Of a DNA stretch of 64,000 nucleotides, positions 22,506-35,699 are shown piece after piece. Below the pieces are notes generated by a model, which was not told where the DNA came from, searched no databases, and worked only from the letters and a program-made list of their open reading frames with translations. Source of the stretch: Ampelocalamus luodianensis. Lineage: Eukaryota > Streptophyta > Magnoliopsida > Poales > Poaceae. The translations under genes and the position numbers were made by a program. Each line of letters starts with the position of its first letter. Position 1 is the first letter of the stretch. Where the stretch lies: NCBI GenBank assembly GCA_036346255.1, contig JAYEVH010000143.1:1-64000 (forward strand), written 5' to 3'.

Positions 22506-25500
22506 TGTGAGGACCCCCAGGTTAAATCCGTAAGACCTATACCTTCTTGGTCTTACAAAAATAACTCTGGTCCTAAGAGATTTGAAATCCAATTTGATTC
22601 GATTTAAGTAAAAGGACCCGACTAAACTAGAGCCACGGTTGCCATGAATACCGCACCTCTATGCGTGCTACATGGTAACCGTTTCCCCAACAGCCCAACC
22701 CATACTTAAATGAATCAAAAAGGATTTCAAAACCTCATATGTGTCCTGTATTAACTCCCAAGATTAGCGACTAACACGCACATATCATTAACAACATTGT
22801 TCACAGTCATACACGAGGCATACAAGATATAACAAGGTGCATACAAACATAGGACTTATGTCCATAATTTTTACATAAGTGGCCGACCGGCCAAATTCAA
22901 AAGATCAACACAAGTACGCAGCGAAAACAAAGTAATATAAACCAAAATACCAGCTAGGTGTGCCTAATCCCAAAGGCAGCTGAGTGCGGGTTAGAAACAC
23001 ATCATTCGTTAGCGTCACCGAAATCGAGGTTAACGAACTGAACGAGCGTATAATCTTCCTCACCTGAAACAAGTAGACAATCCGGTTGAGTACAAAGATA
23101 TACTCACAAGTCTTACATAAAATAAAAATTATACATGCTAGAGGCTAACCAAAAGAGAGGCTTTAGTGGCTTAGTTTTGCATAAAACACACAACTTTACA
23201 TCCCTACACATACAAGTTTGTAAATGCCATTTAGTAAACAAAATTTTAGCAAAAGAAATACGATTGACAATGATACATATATAGATCAAACAATACCAAA
23301 GTCGCAGCCCATTTTGATAAACTAAAATTTGCATGAATAACCATTCATCTTGATACCTAATAGTTGCCTGTCAAGTTTAATTAAGAGTCTAACGATGGCG
23401 TCACCCAATACCAGCGATCGTCCATAACCATGGACACGGTGTTTGAATAGATTAATCCTGCAAGGGAGTACAACTTACCCTGCGGCTCGACCAACTGTAT
23501 GCCTCGGATAATGAACCACTTCCTAAGGTATGTGGTGGGGAGATCGAGACTCGATATTTTTCAGCAAGAGCGGTCCTAATGAGTTGAATCACCCATGCGA
23601 AATAAAAACCCAAACTCAGTACAAGTTATTTATAGAACTTGCTAGCGAACACATAAGTTGTGTTGGAGATGCCGATACAATGTCTGAGAAAGAAAAATAG
23701 TGCTCACATGCACATTATAGAAAATTGCATCAGATTCCTCTGAACATATGATCACACACATGATGTCCTCACACCACAGTGATCCAACCCAATAAGACCC
23801 CCTTACTTGACCAAGAGGCTCCTATACACCTCGTGTGGAAATGCGAGTGTTACTTGGAATTGTGACCCAAAGTTCGGTCCTTAGCAGTTCGGACAAGTCT
23901 ACCACATACGAGTCTCGTGCATGAAGGCACCCACACTACTAGCCGCTTGTCCAGACCAAAATCATTTTAAATAGACAATTTTAAACTCAACAACCAGACT
24001 CAAAGATCTGGACAAAAGCATAAGAATAAAATATTTGGTGTTTCCCAAAATTGACGGGCTAACCACATCAACAGAAATAACGTATCTACTAGACTTGTAT
24101 GGCTAAGAATTCAACATAAATAATATATACAACATCACAAACATCTAACTTAAGCATATTTGTAATGGAAATATCAAGGATAACCTACAAAAGTAGGACA
24201 TAGCTAACGAACTCACAAAAATATCGATATATCAAAAATAGCATGAAAGCAGCAAGCATCATTGCAATTCAAAATACTAAATTAACAAAATCTAGGATCA
24301 ATATGATGCAAGATGATGCTTGCCTTTCTGGTAGTCCACTTGCTCGCTCTCGGGCATGTAATCGCTTACTCTCAGCAACTCGGAATCTAAAGAGAAGGAA
24401 CGATATCGAATAAACACCAAAAAAGCCAAAAAATTCAAAATGCTAAAAAATACATGAAATTTACACAGTAGTGATATTATGATTTTAAATGAATTTAGGT
24501 GAAATAATTATTTCAATTGGAGTTCATATGAGAAAGTTACAGCCTTTCGAAAATCTGCTGGGAGAAAAATGCTGAGAAAATCGACTTGCTGTTGCTCTGC
24601 CCAAAATTAATTATTTTCTAAAAAATTTCCAGAATAGTTGTGGAGATAAAAACTATAGGGTCTGAGAGAAAATAATATTTTATGAACAACCCAATTGGAT
24701 TCATCTCATTTCGAGTTCATATGAATTTTCAAAGTTAACTGAATTTTCAGTGTAAAAATAATTCCTTTCTGAATTTTCTACCACATTAAATAATTTTTAT
24801 ATGCAGGCTGACTTAGCCTCTGTCAATGACAGATGGGGCCTACGTATTTTCTTTTATTTCTCATTTATTTTCTAAAGAAAACATCTACAAAGGCAAAATC
24901 AAGATAGTCAATCCAACAAATAATGTCCGGACTCACGATCTCCCATCCATACAATCCATCCAGTAATTGTACAAAATCCACCAATTTATGAGTTTATGAC
25001 TATGACTAAATCCATCAATTATTCTTCACTAAACTATTTGCACTAATACTAACTATCTAACTCTACTAGTCTTACCTCAGCAAATCATAATCACATACAC
25101 CAAAATTTCCACGATCGAGGTTTATTGGACTAATCGACACCTAATGAGCTTTACAATTTAATTGCATATCCAATATTTAATAGCTCACTAATCGATCAAC
25201 TCATATTCATATCACCGATCTAGTCGTATCGACATCTACCAATCCAATCACATGTGTGCCTCTCGATCGACTAATAATCATTTGTCTACTAATCCAATAG
25301 AGGCACAATTCCATCAAACCCGGCACATAGGAATTATCTACTAATTACATGGCAATTCTAAATATTTATCCACATCCAAATAATCCATTGCTACCTTCTC
25401 CAAATTCTAGCATCCATAACTCACATACTATTACTTAAGACGTCCGATCAATTTGTTCATGCTTAAATAAATCATCCAATTCAACCTCTATATCTCATTA

Positions 25501-27400
25501 AATATCATCACATAAGCTATCCATAACAAAATAAATTATGAAATCCTTATGTGTCTTAACTCCAAATATTACTAATCCAACATGAGGGAAAACCTCCAAT
25601 TAATTTATCATCCAAAGATCATCACCAATTTCCATGCGACTCCAAAAATAATATCCTCCGATCAATAATCCAATAATATATTTAATCTAGCATCCACGAT
25701 CAACAATACATATATCCGCTACAACAATCTAATTATTCACATCTACCGACATAACATCACATATCACACATGCACAATTAAAACCTAACCGGGAGTTACA
25801 CGGTCTAAGCTATTAAACAAGTTTTACACTTAACATGCATAAAAGATGCCATGCTTATGGCGATTATTCACCATGCACAACTAATATCATAGCGGCGGTA
25901 ACACGATTAACACTAAGAATTTTACCGCAGCACTAGGCGTGCGAATCATCACCGAACATCATCCTCTTGACCACTCGTCCACGCCCGCCGTAGTCGTCAT
26001 CGGTTCCACGTCCTGCTCAGCCTCTCGTCTGCGTCCGCCGTAGTCATCGCCGAACTTATCCGCGTCCGCCGTATTTGCCGCAGAGCACGTGCACGTGCCC
26101 TTTTATTCTCTTCTTCCATTCTTCTCTTTTCTATTCTATTCTATTATTTTCTTCTTCTCTCTTCCCTCTCCATTCTTTTCTTTCCACCCGGCTGTTTTTC
26201 TTGGCTTTTTCTCCCAACGATAGCTCTCTGCAGCTTCTTCTTTCTTCCCCTCAATTCTTTCTTATCCCTTCCTCTCTCTCTCTCTCTCTTCTTGTCTTCG
26301 CCAGAGTTTCTCCCCAGCAGCTCCTTCTCCTCTCTCCCTCCAGAGCTTCGCTGAACCGGTCCGGCCACCTCTGCCGGCTGCGCCAACGCTACCGCGGCAG
26401 CGCCGCACCTCAGCCTTGCACCGCCGGGCTGCTGCTGCAGCGAGCCATGGTCGCTGCATGCATGCTGCATGTCGCCGAGCTGCTGCTTGCACGGCTCCGG
26501 CCTTGTGCTGGCCACCGCCGAGCCACTGGACTCCTCCAGGCCGCAGCACCGCGCCGCCCCGTCGCAACATCACTGTTGCATGCATGCACTGCAACATGTA
26601 CAGCAGTGCCACCAACCCGCTGCTCGGTGCCACGCCAGCCGCGCCGACCTTCTCGCCACGACGCCCGTGTCGATGCCGCCTCTCCGTCTCGGTGTCGTCG
26701 CATGCAGTGCGCCAATGCCGGCCGTGCACCGCGCCGGCCTCGCCTCCGGTCGTGCCGCATACGCCGCTGCATGCATGCGCCGCTGGCGCTCCAATTTGAC
26801 ATCGCCGTGGCCGCAGTGAGCCAAGCCGCGTTGCCTCTCCGTGCGCTGTAGCTGCTGCACGCCAAGCTCCGGCCGCGTCACGCCATCACGCCTTTGTCCG
26901 CCTCCACGCCATGCTGCGCCTTGGCCTCGCGCCGCTGCAGCGCTGCTGCATCTTGGCCGCCACGCCGCGCTCTAGGCCGCGCCGCACCAGGCTAGAGCCT
27001 AGACTGCGCCACTGCAGCGCCTGCGCCCACCCAAGCTGCTGCATGCGCGAGCTGGCCGCACCACCAGCTGCATGCATGTGCTGCTTTGCCACCTCCTTCC
27101 CCTTTTTCTTCAACTTGCTCAAATGATCTTGCATGCAGAAACAAATCGCAGAAACGGAACGTTCTCGAGACTATGAACGCTATGGTGTGACATGCATTGG
27201 GTGATTTTGGTTTTGGTTGGGATTGAGAGGACAGAAGTGATGAACTTGCTTGAGAAGAAAAAGAAATGGGGTTCTGTTGGAAATGAGATATGGCGTGGAG
27301 CGCTCAGCTGGGAAAGAAATGTCAAGGGAAAAAGAGTGGTTCGGCTGGGACAAGGAAATGTGAGTGGAGTCTTTGGTTGTTGGGAAAGAAAATAAGAGAG

Positions 27401-27660
27401 AATTTTTAAAAAAATATTATTTTAAAGATATTTACAAAAATAAATAGCTACCCTAAAAATTACAAAAATATGAATCTATCGCCGATTGAGTGGCGGCAGA
27501 GTTCTATCGCCACCACATGCGATCCAACTACCTATCGCTTGATTGAGTGGCGATAGGAAGATAGGCGAGTTCTGTCGCTAGTTCATTGGCGATAGGTCCA
27601 TGTCGCCGATTGAACTGCGACGAGGACGACTATAAAACGCCAAAAATCAGTCCGAGATTC
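27401..27660 (+). repeat. MULE left TIR with palindrome array and promoter
   Basis: The TIR contains four imperfect palindromes of the form CTATCGCC-N9-GGCGATAG between 27475 and 27625, then a TATA-like CTATAAAAC at about 27631. The sequence that follows resembles the leader after the internal TIR copy (GTCCGAGATTCATTTTAATTC here, GACTCAGTTTTATTC there). In MuDR the TIRs carry the promoters; here the left TIR faces the PMD gene. Confidence 0.75.
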
Positions 27661-28274
27661 ATTTTAATTCTAGAAAAAAAAACAAGAGAGTTAGAGAGAG
27701 AAAAAAAAGTAGCGAAGCTCTGTAGGTTGGTCGCGGAGGAGAGATTGTGAGCATCGATTTGATCGATCATCTTGCGGTACATTTTTACGAAGCGTATGCG
27801 TTATGTCAAAACCTTGTAGGTTAGCAAACAAAAATAGCGACATAGAATTGAGTAGGTTAGATAAATGTAGTCAAATTGTGTAGTACATATTTTGAGTTGT
27901 GTAGCGACATAGAATAGCGACATAGAATTGAGTATGGTATTTGGTTGACCATTGTAGTTATAATATTAATCAGAATTCTCTTTTAAACTAGAAGAATTGC
28001 ATGACATATTTTAAAATTGTAAAGAAAATCGGAGATGGTGAGTAGGTCGAAGAGCAATGAGAATATTTGTGCGCGGTTATTATTTTGTTAGTCTTATTTG
28101 TTATTATTGTGTTAGTCTTGTGGTAAATATCTTGTTAGTCTTAGAAAATACCATTTAAACTAGAAAAATAGCATGACATGTATTAAATTTATAAAGAAAA
28201 TTCATAGTTGCTACATAGGCTATGTAAAGATGCATGAAAAAATATGAACTTTGTTTATTCTGCATTTTCGGTAT
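27661..28274. other. Leader or intron of the MULE first gene
   Basis: AT-rich, no coding signal. It lies between the TIR promoter and the first recognisable PMD codons and probably holds a 5' intron. Confidence 0.35.
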
Positions 28275-30460
28275 GGCGGGCGAGCCATTACGAGTTGCTT
28301 GACTAGGTGATTGGCGTGCGTCAGTAGCGCCTCGATACCATGGTCCCCGGTGAGGCGCCGATAGAGCTTGGCGCGTTTCAGCTACGCACACCCATCAGAG
28401 CATGGAGGATGCGCAGGCGGCACGAGTGCGTGTAGTTCGACCTTCATGCACTCAATCGCGATGCGATTATTTTGCGTGGACTCACGTTTGTTCTTAATCG
28501 TTTGACGCCAAGTTGAGAGCGGCAGGCCTCCTTCCACTAGCGAGGATGGTGGAGGCGGCGTGGGAGGACGACCAGGACCACGGTGCTGGTCGTACGTCTA
28601 AGCGTTTTCCCTACGACCGGGCCCTACTTACGGCGCTGGTTGACCGCTGGAGGCCAGAGACCTACACGTTCCACCTCCGTGCGGGAGATGGCACGGCAGC
28701 TGCGAGCGTGAGCTACGGCCCAGGTTGCCTGCGCGGCGCTCGATGGCGGCGCACGACATCCCGGCCATGTGGCGCCACGGACCTCCTAGCGAGTTCCACG
28801 ATGTCTTTGCGCCGGCGGCGGGTGCGTGGAGTTGGCGGCCGTGCGGGCGACGCGAAGTGGATCGCGGTTCTCGTAAGTCTTCATAACTATTGTCCTCTCG
28901 CAACAATTCGTATGTGAACCTTGCGGCGTGTCGTGTCTTCTTGCGGCCGGCGTGTGGCGCGAAGCGAGGGCGTCGCTGTTAGGAGGCGCCGAGGCCTACC
29001 TGCGTGGTTGTTGGGTGGGTCATGTTCTGGACTCCCACGGTGGCGGCGTCGACAAGCACTACATCCGATGCAGCGCGTGAGGTGGCGGACTCGCCGATCG
29101 GCGAGATCCACGATGCGGCAGGGTCGGCGTCTTTGTCGCGCAACGTACGCGCATTGTGCGGCAGCGTGCCAGCGTGCGCATGACAGCTCCATCCTCTCGG
29201 GATGCCCGCTACTACTGTAGTTGTGGTCCTTGGAGTGTTTCAGTTGGGCGACCACGGTGGACTTAGGGCGTCGAGGAGAGCTTATGCGTCGGACGGCGAT
29301 GCGGATCGGCCGACCATGGGCGTGTGGTGCCACCCAGCGGGTTAGTTTCATATTCATTTATTTTTCGTATTGTAATCACTATTTTGTGTGCTTAGTTTGC
29401 GGTGTTCTATTGCGAGTCACCTTCACGCCGATCACCTCGCGGGGCTCCTACCGGAGTACATTGCGATGTTCGATCAGCTGACCAATGACCGCATCATGTG
29501 GAGACTGTACAGTGACGAGAGGGTGATCGCACGCACCCCCGGAGGACTATCGGTGCTGTGCACGCGAGACTACGTGTACTTGTACACGCGGAGTGCCCTG
29601 GTGTATGATATCTTCGTGGAGAGTATCGGTGCGGCGGATCATGCGCCCGATTCGATGCGGCAGAGGTCCCGGCCCCTTGGGGAGGCGGTCTTGGCGCGCG
29701 CTGCAGCGTGAGTTCCTCTTTACTTCTTTTGTACAATGTGTGTTACATCCCGACCAAATAATTGTCTTGCCGTCACGGTACACTCGGAAGGAGTTCGTGG
29801 CACGATGTTACGGTTGGGCGGGATGTCCCCTTGGGTTGAGGTTGGAGTGGTGCGCTGCGACCTCATCAGTGGGGCGATCCCTACGACCACGAGACATACG
29901 GCCAGTACATGGAGTGGTACACTACTCGGACGAGGCTTCGGTGCGTCAGGGTCGTGGTCGACCCTCCTTGACATGAGGCCGCGACGTCGGACACGTACCC
30001 CACCCAGCCGGACTCCGCTTTCCACCGCTGCGTATGTATTCAATGGTCCTTATTTGATATTTAATTTGATAGACTTAGGTTTACAACTGGTTGATTACTT
30101 CTGCAGGTGGATCTTCACCGGGAGATTATCGAGTTGGTAGACTGTGTGACACATGGCCGGGAGACGGAGGAATCTGTAGCGGATCGGGGAGGCAGCGATG
30201 CAGCGAGTGCGGACGCGGCCCGGTATACGCCCGACGACCGACCGGTGGGCCGACCGATCCAGGGCGAGTCGGCGAGGTGGCGAGACAAAGCCTCTGCGCG
30301 CCGCGTGGCGGGCTCGTCGTCGTGGCAGCGTGGGGGGAGCACCGCGGGACATGTTGGAGGTGAGTACGACACGCTCACATCGCTTCTTCATTTCGAACCT
30401 CAGAAGTTAGTGCGGCGATCTTACATTACAGTCCTCGGCTCCACCGTCGCGGGCGAGTAG
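28275..30460 (+). pseudogene. Plant mobile domain (PMD) protein gene carried by the MULE
   Basis: The plus strand has the hallmarks of the aminotransferase-like plant mobile domain (PF10536 type). These are DRALLTALVDRWRPETYTFH with LRAGD after it (28616-28690), GCPLLL followed by SLECF (about 29200), YIAMFDQLTNDRIMW (29458-29500), and LCTRDYVYLYTRSALVYDIF (29560-29620). HQWGDPYDHETYGQYMEWY (29850-29915) follows, then a charged tail (VDLHREIIELVDCVTHGRE). The parts lie in different frames with probable introns (for example GTATGTGAAC at 28910 and GTGAGTTCC at 29709). PMD proteins of the MAIN/MAIL1 type act in silencing and expression in plants, and the domain is known from transposons. This copy looks degenerate. 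Confidence 0.75.
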
Positions 30461-30927
30461 TATGCGCGTCGTCAGAGCACATCTTGACCCAGCGGTAAGT
30501 TCAGCTTGCTTGCGTAGCGTCCTTTCGCGTGATTACATTTGTAACGTAATTCTTCGCGAGGCGCGGGAGGATGATGCATACCTATCGGCACCCATCGAGG
30601 ACTTCTTGGCGACCGCGTGACACGCGATTCTGTGGAGGCTTCTCGGTATGCGGTGCGTCGAGTTCGACCCAGCCAATGCAGGAGTAGCCCCTGGCGACAC
30701 TCTGCGAGCTACTCGTGCGGGTCGGGTAGTCGAGCGGCGACCGTGACATACTCGCACCGCGACGGGCGAGGCAGGGGGCGCGAGTGCGCCCCAGAGGGCG
30801 CCACTAGATATTCTTTTATGTAATGGTAGTTATGTAAATTTTATTACGTGTGCAACTATTTTAATGGTATTCTCGAGTTTCGATATCACATTTTTCGACC
30901 ATGTGACCCGACAACGTCGCTAAGCAA
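30461..30927. other. PMD gene 3' region, no clear coding
   Basis: GC-rich with short open stretches on both strands. It may include the last PMD exons; I cannot assign a frame. Confidence 0.3.
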
Positions 30928-31340
30928 GCTAGCTTTTAGGGCGATGTGACCGATGAGCTGCTTTTACGAGGGCGTGACGAGCGAACTAGCTTTTAGGGCG
31001 ATGTGACCCGATGAGCTAGCTTTTACGGGGCGTGACGGATGAGCTAGCTTTTAGGGCGATGTGGCGATGAGTCGACTTTTACGAGGACATGACCGGGCGA
31101 GCTAGCTTTTAGGGCGATGTGACGATGAGCGGCTTTTTCTAGGGCGTGACCAAGCGAGCTAGCTTTTAGGGCGATGTGACCCGATGAGCGGCTTTTACGA
31201 GGGCGTGACCAAGCGAGTTAGCTTTTACGCGCGATGTGACCCGATGAGCGGCTTTTACGAGGGCGTTACCAAGCGAGCTAGCTTTTACGCAGATGTGACC
31301 GATGAGCCAACTTTTACGAGGGCGTGACGGCGAGGCACGT
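30928..31340. repeat. 59-bp dimeric minisatellite inside the MULE
   Basis: About seven tandem units of roughly 59 bp. Each unit is made of two related halves, TAGCTTTTAGGGCGATGTGA with CCCGATGAG, and GGCTTTTACGAGGGCGTGAC with CAAGCGAG. The array ends about 40 bp before the TATA box of the next gene. Confidence 0.9.
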
Positions 31341-31378
31341 TTACCAAGGCGAGCCGGCTCGTCTCCATCTGCTCTAGC

Positions 31379-31386
31379 TATAAATA
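31379..31386 (+). promoter_or_regulatory. TATA box of the GRF-like gene
   Basis: TATAAATA lies about 50 bp upstream of the first ATG (31435) and directly downstream of the minisatellite. Spacing fits a plant core promoter. Confidence 0.55.
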
Positions 31387-31434
31387 CAAGCGCAACTCAT
31401 CCAACAACTCCCACGGCACCACCAAGTAGAAAAC

Positions 31435-32091
31435 ATGGACAAGGAGAAGGAATGGGAGAAAATGCAAGCTTTTGAAGGGTGGTGTCTCCCCATGAGACCG
31501 CCGCTCGCCATCATGCGCTAGTCGTGACCTTTTACACACAAACTTTTGCAGGCTGGTGGATGCGAGGAAGTTGCCTCGTAGTCGCCCAATGATTACGGAT
31601 CGGCGCGGCCCCCACCTATGCCGCGGCAGCCCTCGGAAGGGCCCCGATAGGGTGGCATCACCCTATCTTTGGTGTCGGCGCTTTGCAAGTCGTCAAATCA
31701 GCCGATGAGTGGACCATTGGGCGCGCTGCGGTGCTTTGCCCAAACTACGCCGTGGACTACAAAGCGGACGGTGGTAATGAAACCGTATTTTGGGGTACAA
31801 TGCTATTTTTCTTCACCTGCGGCGTAACGAACTCTCTATACCCACCGCAGTCTCCGCCACCTGTGCAACTTCCGCGATGGATCGGCGACAAGATCCACCC
31901 CTCGACATGTGGTGGTTGCTAAGGCGGAAGAGCTAGGCCAAGGAGGACATCGAGACCGTGAAAGGCGCCTCAAAGAGTTGAAAGCTGAGCAGGCCGAGCA
32001 AGGTAGGCGGGACAAGCAGCGCAAGGAGCAGGATCGTAAGCATGTGAGGCGACGGAAGGCCGAGAGGGAGCGGAAGAGGACATCGCGGTGA
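31435..32091 (+). pseudogene. GRF-like zinc-finger gene with basic coiled-coil tail
   Basis: It begins MDKEKEWEKMQAFEGWC, with a probable intron ending TTTTGCAG near 31550. The next block reads, across frames, VVKSADEWTIGR and LCPNYAVDYKADGG. This fits the Cys/Gly-rich start and CPNY core of GRF-type zinc fingers found next to plant transposons; the first Cys pair is only visible in another frame. The C-terminus (31909-32091) is a Lys/Arg/Glu-rich coiled coil (RRLKELKAEQAEQGRRDKQR). Its role in the element is not known. The assignment is tentative because the domain is broken by frameshifts. Confidence 0.4.
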
Positions 32092-32371
32092 GAGCTAAGG
32101 CGCAAGGCGAGAGTACAACACGAGTGGGCGCAGGGAAAATGGCCACGTTCCACTCAGTAGTTCTACCCTATTTGTCCACATATCCCATGTATTTCCAATT
32201 CACTAAAGGCATACGTGTACCGTCCTCGGTTCGTTGTCCTGCGTGCCATGTAGCCCCTTTCTCCGATGAAATGTCGTGTTCTTATCGTTGCGTCATTTCC
32301 CGGAAGTTCTCTAAGGGAGTTGTCCTCAAAAAAATCTTACAACATTCACCTTAGTACAACAATACAGGACA
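32092..32371. other. Spacer between GRF-like gene and internal TIR
   Basis: No domain recognised. It probably holds the 3' untranslated region of the GRF-like gene. Confidence 0.35.
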
Positions 32372-32640
32372 TATTGTAAAAACATATTTACAATAATAAA
32401 TAGCCACAACAATAAATTACAAAAATAAATCCCTATCGCCGGTTGAACCCTTTGTCGCTGGTTGAGATCCCTGTCGCCAGTTTAAATTGGCGACAAGCCT
32501 AACCCCTATAAAACCCTCTTGGAACCCTCAAAATTCCACACAGGACTCAGTTTTATTCTGGAAAAAGAGAAGGACCAGCTAGTGAAGCGTTGTTCGTCCA
32601 GTTGCCCACCTCTCGGGTAATTTTCTTAACAGAATGGATT
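32372..32640 (+). repeat. Internal copy of the MULE TIR with promoter
   Basis: In the same orientation as the left TIR it reads CATATTTACAATAATAAATAG, then ATTACAAAAATAAAT and three CTATCGCC/TGTCGCC palindromes (32430-32490). A TATA-like CTATAAAACCC at about 32507 and a leader similar to the one behind the left TIR follow. The MuDR-type transposase begins about 120 bp later, so this copy is likely its promoter. Confidence 0.75.
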
Positions 32641-32760
32641 ACATGGTTTTTTATGTACGGTTACGTAGTGAAGTCCGTTTTACATACTTTTTTGTGGGCT
32701 ATTTAGTTTTAGATATGTAGTTCATCGTGTAAATATTTTTAACACTGCAGTGCGTAAAAT

Positions 32761-35446
32761 ATGTCTAACGTCGCCAATTTCAAAATTTACTATAGGCGAT
32801 GGACTATTATGGAGGGTCCCGAGAGAATTGATTTGAGTTATTTTCAGTCAGCGGACGTGCCCCTACCAAGACCTGACCAGTGTACATTGGTTGTGATGCG
32901 GTGGTTGTTCCACGTTCCAAGTGGACCGTGATGTGTACGATCTAACATTGAGTTGCCTTGCCCCCCGAGTAAGACAGCCCACGTATTGGGAGTTAGTGCA
33001 ACTAAAGGGAACAAATTCATGGCGGTCGTATGTAAGCATGGCGAGGGAGAGGGCATGGAAATGGTCATACGGTCGAGCCTATGCCAAACCCACTACAGCA
33101 TCGGCGTCTGAACAAGTAGAAGTTGCTGACACCAAGGAAGAAATTGGTGACTCTAGCGCGGCGCACACAATGGCTGAAGGACAAGGGGTTCTTGATCTGC
33201 GTCGGCGAAGACTATCTGAAGTACCTCCTTGATGAGACAAACTAGTGGGCTTGCTGACGAGGGGGAGGAGCTGGAAGACCTAGTGCAAAGGATGGATCTC
33301 GAAGACCAGGACTACATGGCATTGTCCGAAGATGAAGGTTTCGATGACGATGATGATGCGGACCACCAAGCGGTTCCATCCGAGTGGAACACATACCAGT
33401 TCGAGAACCTTGTTGTCATCGAAGCCTCCCGTGTACCGTGGGGGTATGGCCAGAGCGAGGTCAGACTAGGAGCTATGTACAAATGCAAGGAGGCTGTGCA
33501 GGATACGGTCAAATTCTGGGCATTGTCGGTGTGGCGCACATTCACCGTCGTCAAGTCTACCCCAAGATGTTACGACGTGAAGTGCAGCATAGAGGGATTC
33601 CCTTGGCGCGTGCACGCATTTCAGCCCAAGTGGGATACCTACTGGAAGTGCTCCATAGTGGTCCCTCACACATGCGTCGTCATTGAGTCGATCAGATCCA
33701 CGGAACGTCATCGAGCTTCATCGCCAATGTCATGTACGGTGAGATCGCGGATAACCTAGATTTTGAGCCACGATCCATCATTCGGGCCATTGAGGCAAGG
33801 TTCCAATACACTATCAGCTATGCCAAGGTTTGGAGGGCAAAACAGAAGGCATTGGAATCAAGGTTCGGCACGTTCGAGGATTCCTACAACCTCCTAGGCA
33901 ACTCGGGTCTTACAAGGCGGGAATCCCGGCACTCATGTCGACATTCAAGGCGTCACGCATCAAGTGGCCTAATAAGAGGTACTCTGAGCATTCTTCGCCT
34001 TTGGTCCATGCATCAATGCATTCCGGCACTGTCGTCCAATCTTGTGCATCGATGGCACATTCCTAACTGGGAGGTACAAGGGCCACATACTGACTGCAAT
34101 AGCGACGGACGGAAATAATCAAGTTCTTCCCGTGGCATTCGCTTTCGTTGAAAGCGAGAACACGGATAGCTGGCTGTGGTTCCTGAAGAATGTGAGGATT
34201 TACATTGTGCGGGACCATCGAGCGTATGCCTCATACATGATCGGCACGAACTGCTGCGTGCAATAACTCGGCTTCGACGAAGAGAGCATTACCACTTCTA
34301 TGGCGGATCTGAGCGGGTGGTGCATGAGGCACTTGGGTGCAAACTTCTATAAGTAGTTCTGCAACAAGGACTTGATGAAACTATTCAAGTGGATGTGCAA
34401 TCAGAACCAGCAGCGGAAGTTCGAAACACTCTAGAAGATTCTGGATGACCGGACCCAAACCCACAGAAGGGAGGCAGCGAGAAGGGCCGCCCCAAGCACT
34501 AACGGGCCCCGAAGCATTGCCACGGCTACCTGAGCGGTCCTAGTGTCACGAGGAAGGCGAGGCGCAAGTGAAATGCTTCTCGGTGGATTGAGCACGAGCC
34601 TAAGGAGAAGTGGTGTTGCTACATGGCGAGGTGGTGCTCGATCACGGTATCATGACAACCAACCTAGGTGAGGTCTACAACTAGATCATGCGCGGCGCGG
34701 TGCCTCCCTTTGGTTGGTATTATGGAGGCAATTCTCGCGGTACCACAAACTACTTTGTTATGAGATCTGACAATGCGTCGCTCGCCATGGCAAATGATAG
34801 AGTGCTCTACTCGCCATGATCACCGCATACATGGAGGAGAAGAGCAAGAAGAATGAATGCCTGGGCATTCAAGATGGACACGAGGAGCTTCGCCGAGATA
34901 ATGTGCGAGGATAAGGGCGTCGCGGGACTAACGCGAGAGGATCATCCATGAGTGCGCTACGCCGCGATAGTTGCGTATGCACTTGTAACAAGCCCCTTCT
35001 TACGCATAGGCCTGCTCCCATGTCATGGCGCTTTGTTCGGCGGTGGCGCGACATCGAGCGATACCTCTCTCACTATTTCACCAAGGAGGCGGTGATGCAA
35101 ATATGGAGTGGAGAGATGTATGGTTCACGTCGTTGTTGGCCATTTCTTGGCCATCCCACAGGAGCAACTAATGCGGGCGCGGACATTGGTAGGCTCAAGG
35201 AAAGGTTGGCGGCGGCAGTGCGGTGCATCGAGCGATATGGGCGAGGCGGCGGGCGTCGTCGAAGAAGTGCTCCATTTGCGAGAGTGCAGGCACACCTTCA
35301 AGACATGCCCCCGCGAAATAGTCGGGACCAAGAAGACATCGGCATTCGGACGTCGCGCGAGGACCTCATCGGTGCCGACTAGAGGCGATCCACATGGGAG
35401 AGCGTTGGTCGCGACCACGAGAAATATATTATTACCAATGTTGTGA
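32761..35446 (+). pseudogene. MuDR-type (MULE) transposase
   Basis: It starts at ATG 32761 (MSNVANFKIYYRRW). A frameshift near 32925 moves to VYDLTLSCLAPRV. An acidic region (DEGFDDDDDADHQ, 33330) precedes the N-terminal DNA-binding domain (LGAMYKCKEAVQDTVKFWAL, then CYDVKCSIEGFPWRVHAF). Then come YTISYAKVWRAKQKALE (33800), the DDE start CIDGTFLTGRYKGHILTA (34045, first Asp) and ESENTDSWLWFLKN (34155). A SWIM-type zinc finger is visible at about 34960 (CTCNKPLLTH), and a knuckle near 35285 (CRHTFKTCP). Stops between 34260 and 34950 and several frame changes make it nonfunctional. Confidence 0.85.
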
Positions 35447-35699
35447 ATTATCATTTCAATTAAGTGTTATGACGTTCTGCTACAAGTTCTGTAATATCAG
35501 TGTGTATGAATTCCCGAGTGAATCGCAATATCACTTACCTTCCCCTTTACAAATCGTTCATGCCTCAAACGTCTTCGCTAAATTCTCCAAAAATTAACCG
35601 TAGTAGAACAACATACGACGATGACAAAATATTATTGCGAGTCTAACAGATTTAGTACCGTATAAAATTTATAAAAATCAAAAACTGGCTAAGTAGAAT

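Noticed and set aside
26075..26851. 258-codon open frame (plus) in the second solo LTR
   Set aside because: It is antisense to the LTR and overlaps equally long frames in other phases. The start is Leu/Ser/Phe-rich from CT-rich DNA. No domain seen.
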